Source: Deltaproteobacteria bacterium
GTDB lineage: Bacteria; Myxococcota_A; UBA9160
Assembly (NCBI GenBank): GCA_020849175.1
Contig: JADLGR010000059.1
Coordinates: 1 to 36,763 of the forward strand
Direction of reading: 5' to 3'
Length of the DNA: 36,763 bases
Shown: positions 36,291-36,763 of the stretch, in pieces
Numbering within the stretch: position 1 is the first letter of the stretch
Layout of the letters: each line of letters begins with the position of its first letter
The notes under the pieces: model-generated
The model's database searches: none
The model's input: only the letters and a program-made list of their open reading frames with translations
Told to the model about the DNA's origin: nothing
Position numbers and translations under genes: made by a program

Positions 36291-36763
36291 ATGGAGCTCA
36301 AGCAGGCGATCGGCCTCCGGCGTTCGGTCCGCTACCTCGATCCCACGCGCCGCGTCGAGCGGACGAAGATCCAGAAGATGCTCGAGGCCGCGCGGCGCGC
36401 GTCGCACTGGGGGAACGTGCAGACGCTGCGGGCCGTGGTGGTCGAGCGCGCAACTGCGCCCGACGAGGTGATGGATTCGATCGACGCCTTCATCGGGAAC
36501 TTCCAGGTCAAGGTCGCCCCCGTGATCATCGTCTGGTACCTCGATGCACAGGCGGTCGAAGAGCAGCCGCAGCGGCTGCGCGAGATCGTCGACGCGCGCG
36601 CGATGGGCGTCGACTACGAGGAGACGAAGCAGAAGCTCGAGAAGACGATCATCCCCTTCTTCGAGAACCTCACGGCCGTGCTCAAGGCCCCCGGCATGTC
36701 GGAGATGGACTGCGGACAGGGCATCGCGCAGGCGACGCTCGTCGCGTTCGAAGAAGGTCTCGG
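36291..36763 (+). CDS. Nitroreductase-family flavoprotein, 3' truncated by window edge
   Basis: 157 residues visible, running off the right edge and absent from the ORF track. ATG with AAGGAA upstream. The N-terminus MELKQAIGLRRSVRYLDP has the RRSVRxxxP FMN-binding start of nitroreductases, then IQKMLEAARRASHWGNVQTLRAVVVE, where S-H-W-G-N-V-Q is the usual SPSxxNxQ flavin loop in altered form. The visible end, CGQGIAQATLVAFEEGLG, matches the D-x-x-x-A-x-Q-N-x-x-L-A-A-x-x-x-G-L helix. NAD(P)H-dependent FMN oxidoreductase of unknown substrate. Confidence 0.88.
   Translation, partial: MELKQAIGLRRSVRYLDPTRRVERTKIQKMLEAARRASHWGNVQTLRAVVVERATAPDEVMDSIDAFIGNFQVKVAPVIIVWYLDAQAVEEQPQRLREIVDARAMGVDYEETKQKLEKTIIPFFENLTAVLKAPGMSEMDCGQGIAQATLVAFEEGL

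Noticed and set aside
34373-36301. 642-aa minus-strand ORF opposite the SulP gene
   Set aside because: Arg/Glu/His-rich shadow typical of GC-rich antisense frames; the plus strand has an unmistakable SulP-STAS protein.

Overview
The window is very GC-rich and gene-dense. It carries about 40 chromosomal genes and no recognisable insertion sequence, prophage, CRISPR array, rRNA or tRNA. The gene set points to a Gram-negative (diderm) bacterium: lpxD for lipid A, an MreBCD/PBP2/RodA elongasome, a GmhA-type isomerase and a PpiD/SurA-type envelope chaperone. Several features suggest a deltaproteobacterial-type lineage (Myxococcota, Binatota or relatives): a CobA-HemD fusion inside a hemA-hemC-hemB operon with a CcsA/HemX gene, an RNase HII with the long Firmicutes-like N-terminal extension, and a CIRCE element in front of groESL. 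The lineage is an inference from gene content; nothing here proves it.

Layout. (1) 1-4574, minus strand: aldehyde dehydrogenase, a tandem universal stress protein, lpxD, rnhB and a truncated plsC, probably one operon behind a good sigma70-type promoter. (2) 4643-7909, plus: a perfect 24-bp palindrome in the divergent promoter region, a PLP-dependent D-cysteine desulfhydrase/ACC deaminase-family enzyme, then a Tat-exported small subunit translationally coupled to a GMC oxidoreductase. (3) 7906-8331, minus: a two-CBS protein. (4) 8348-12681, plus: a tight, poorly characterised five-gene set (phasin-like small protein, polytopic membrane protein with a pseudopilin-like tail, AarF/UbiB kinase-like protein, luciferase-like oxidoreductase, small acidic protein). 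(5) 12704-19623, minus: gmhA-like SIS gene, macro-domain gene, ccsA, hemA, hemC, cobA-hemD, hemB and a 57-aa DUF4177-like protein, mostly joined by ATGA overlaps. (6) 19809-20135, plus: thioredoxin. (7) 20178-26572, minus: mreB, mreC, mreD, mrdA, rodA and a HAD-IB phosphatase. (8) 26836-28359, plus: PpiD-like isomerase. (9) 28375-31449, minus: lexA, two pterin-synthase paralogues, folE and a quinone oxidoreductase. (10) 31572-33768, plus: promoter, CIRCE, groES, groEL and terminator. (11) 33850-36763, plus: HdeD-family protein, SulP transporter and a truncated nitroreductase.

How the genes work together. The hem block covers glutamyl-tRNA to uroporphyrinogen III, apart from the glutamate-1-semialdehyde aminomutase HemL, and adds methylation to precorrin-2 for siroheme/B12-type products; the CcsA-like protein links it to haem handling or cytochrome c maturation. 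The mre block builds the cell-elongation machine. The folE-pterin block makes dihydroneopterin triphosphate and converts it to a reduced pterin or deazapurine precursor. groESL is expected to be under HrcA control.

Most of the window is conserved housekeeping. I do not see a complete new defence or mobile system. The best second-look items are the two adjacent pterin-synthase paralogues (one lacks a zinc ligand and any standard start codon), the palindrome at 4643-4666, the five-gene set at 8348-12681, and motif deviations in RNase HII, the GMC enzyme and the AarF protein. There is no gene-free stretch over 300 bases; the longest gaps (26573-26835 and 31450-31726) hold promoters and operators.
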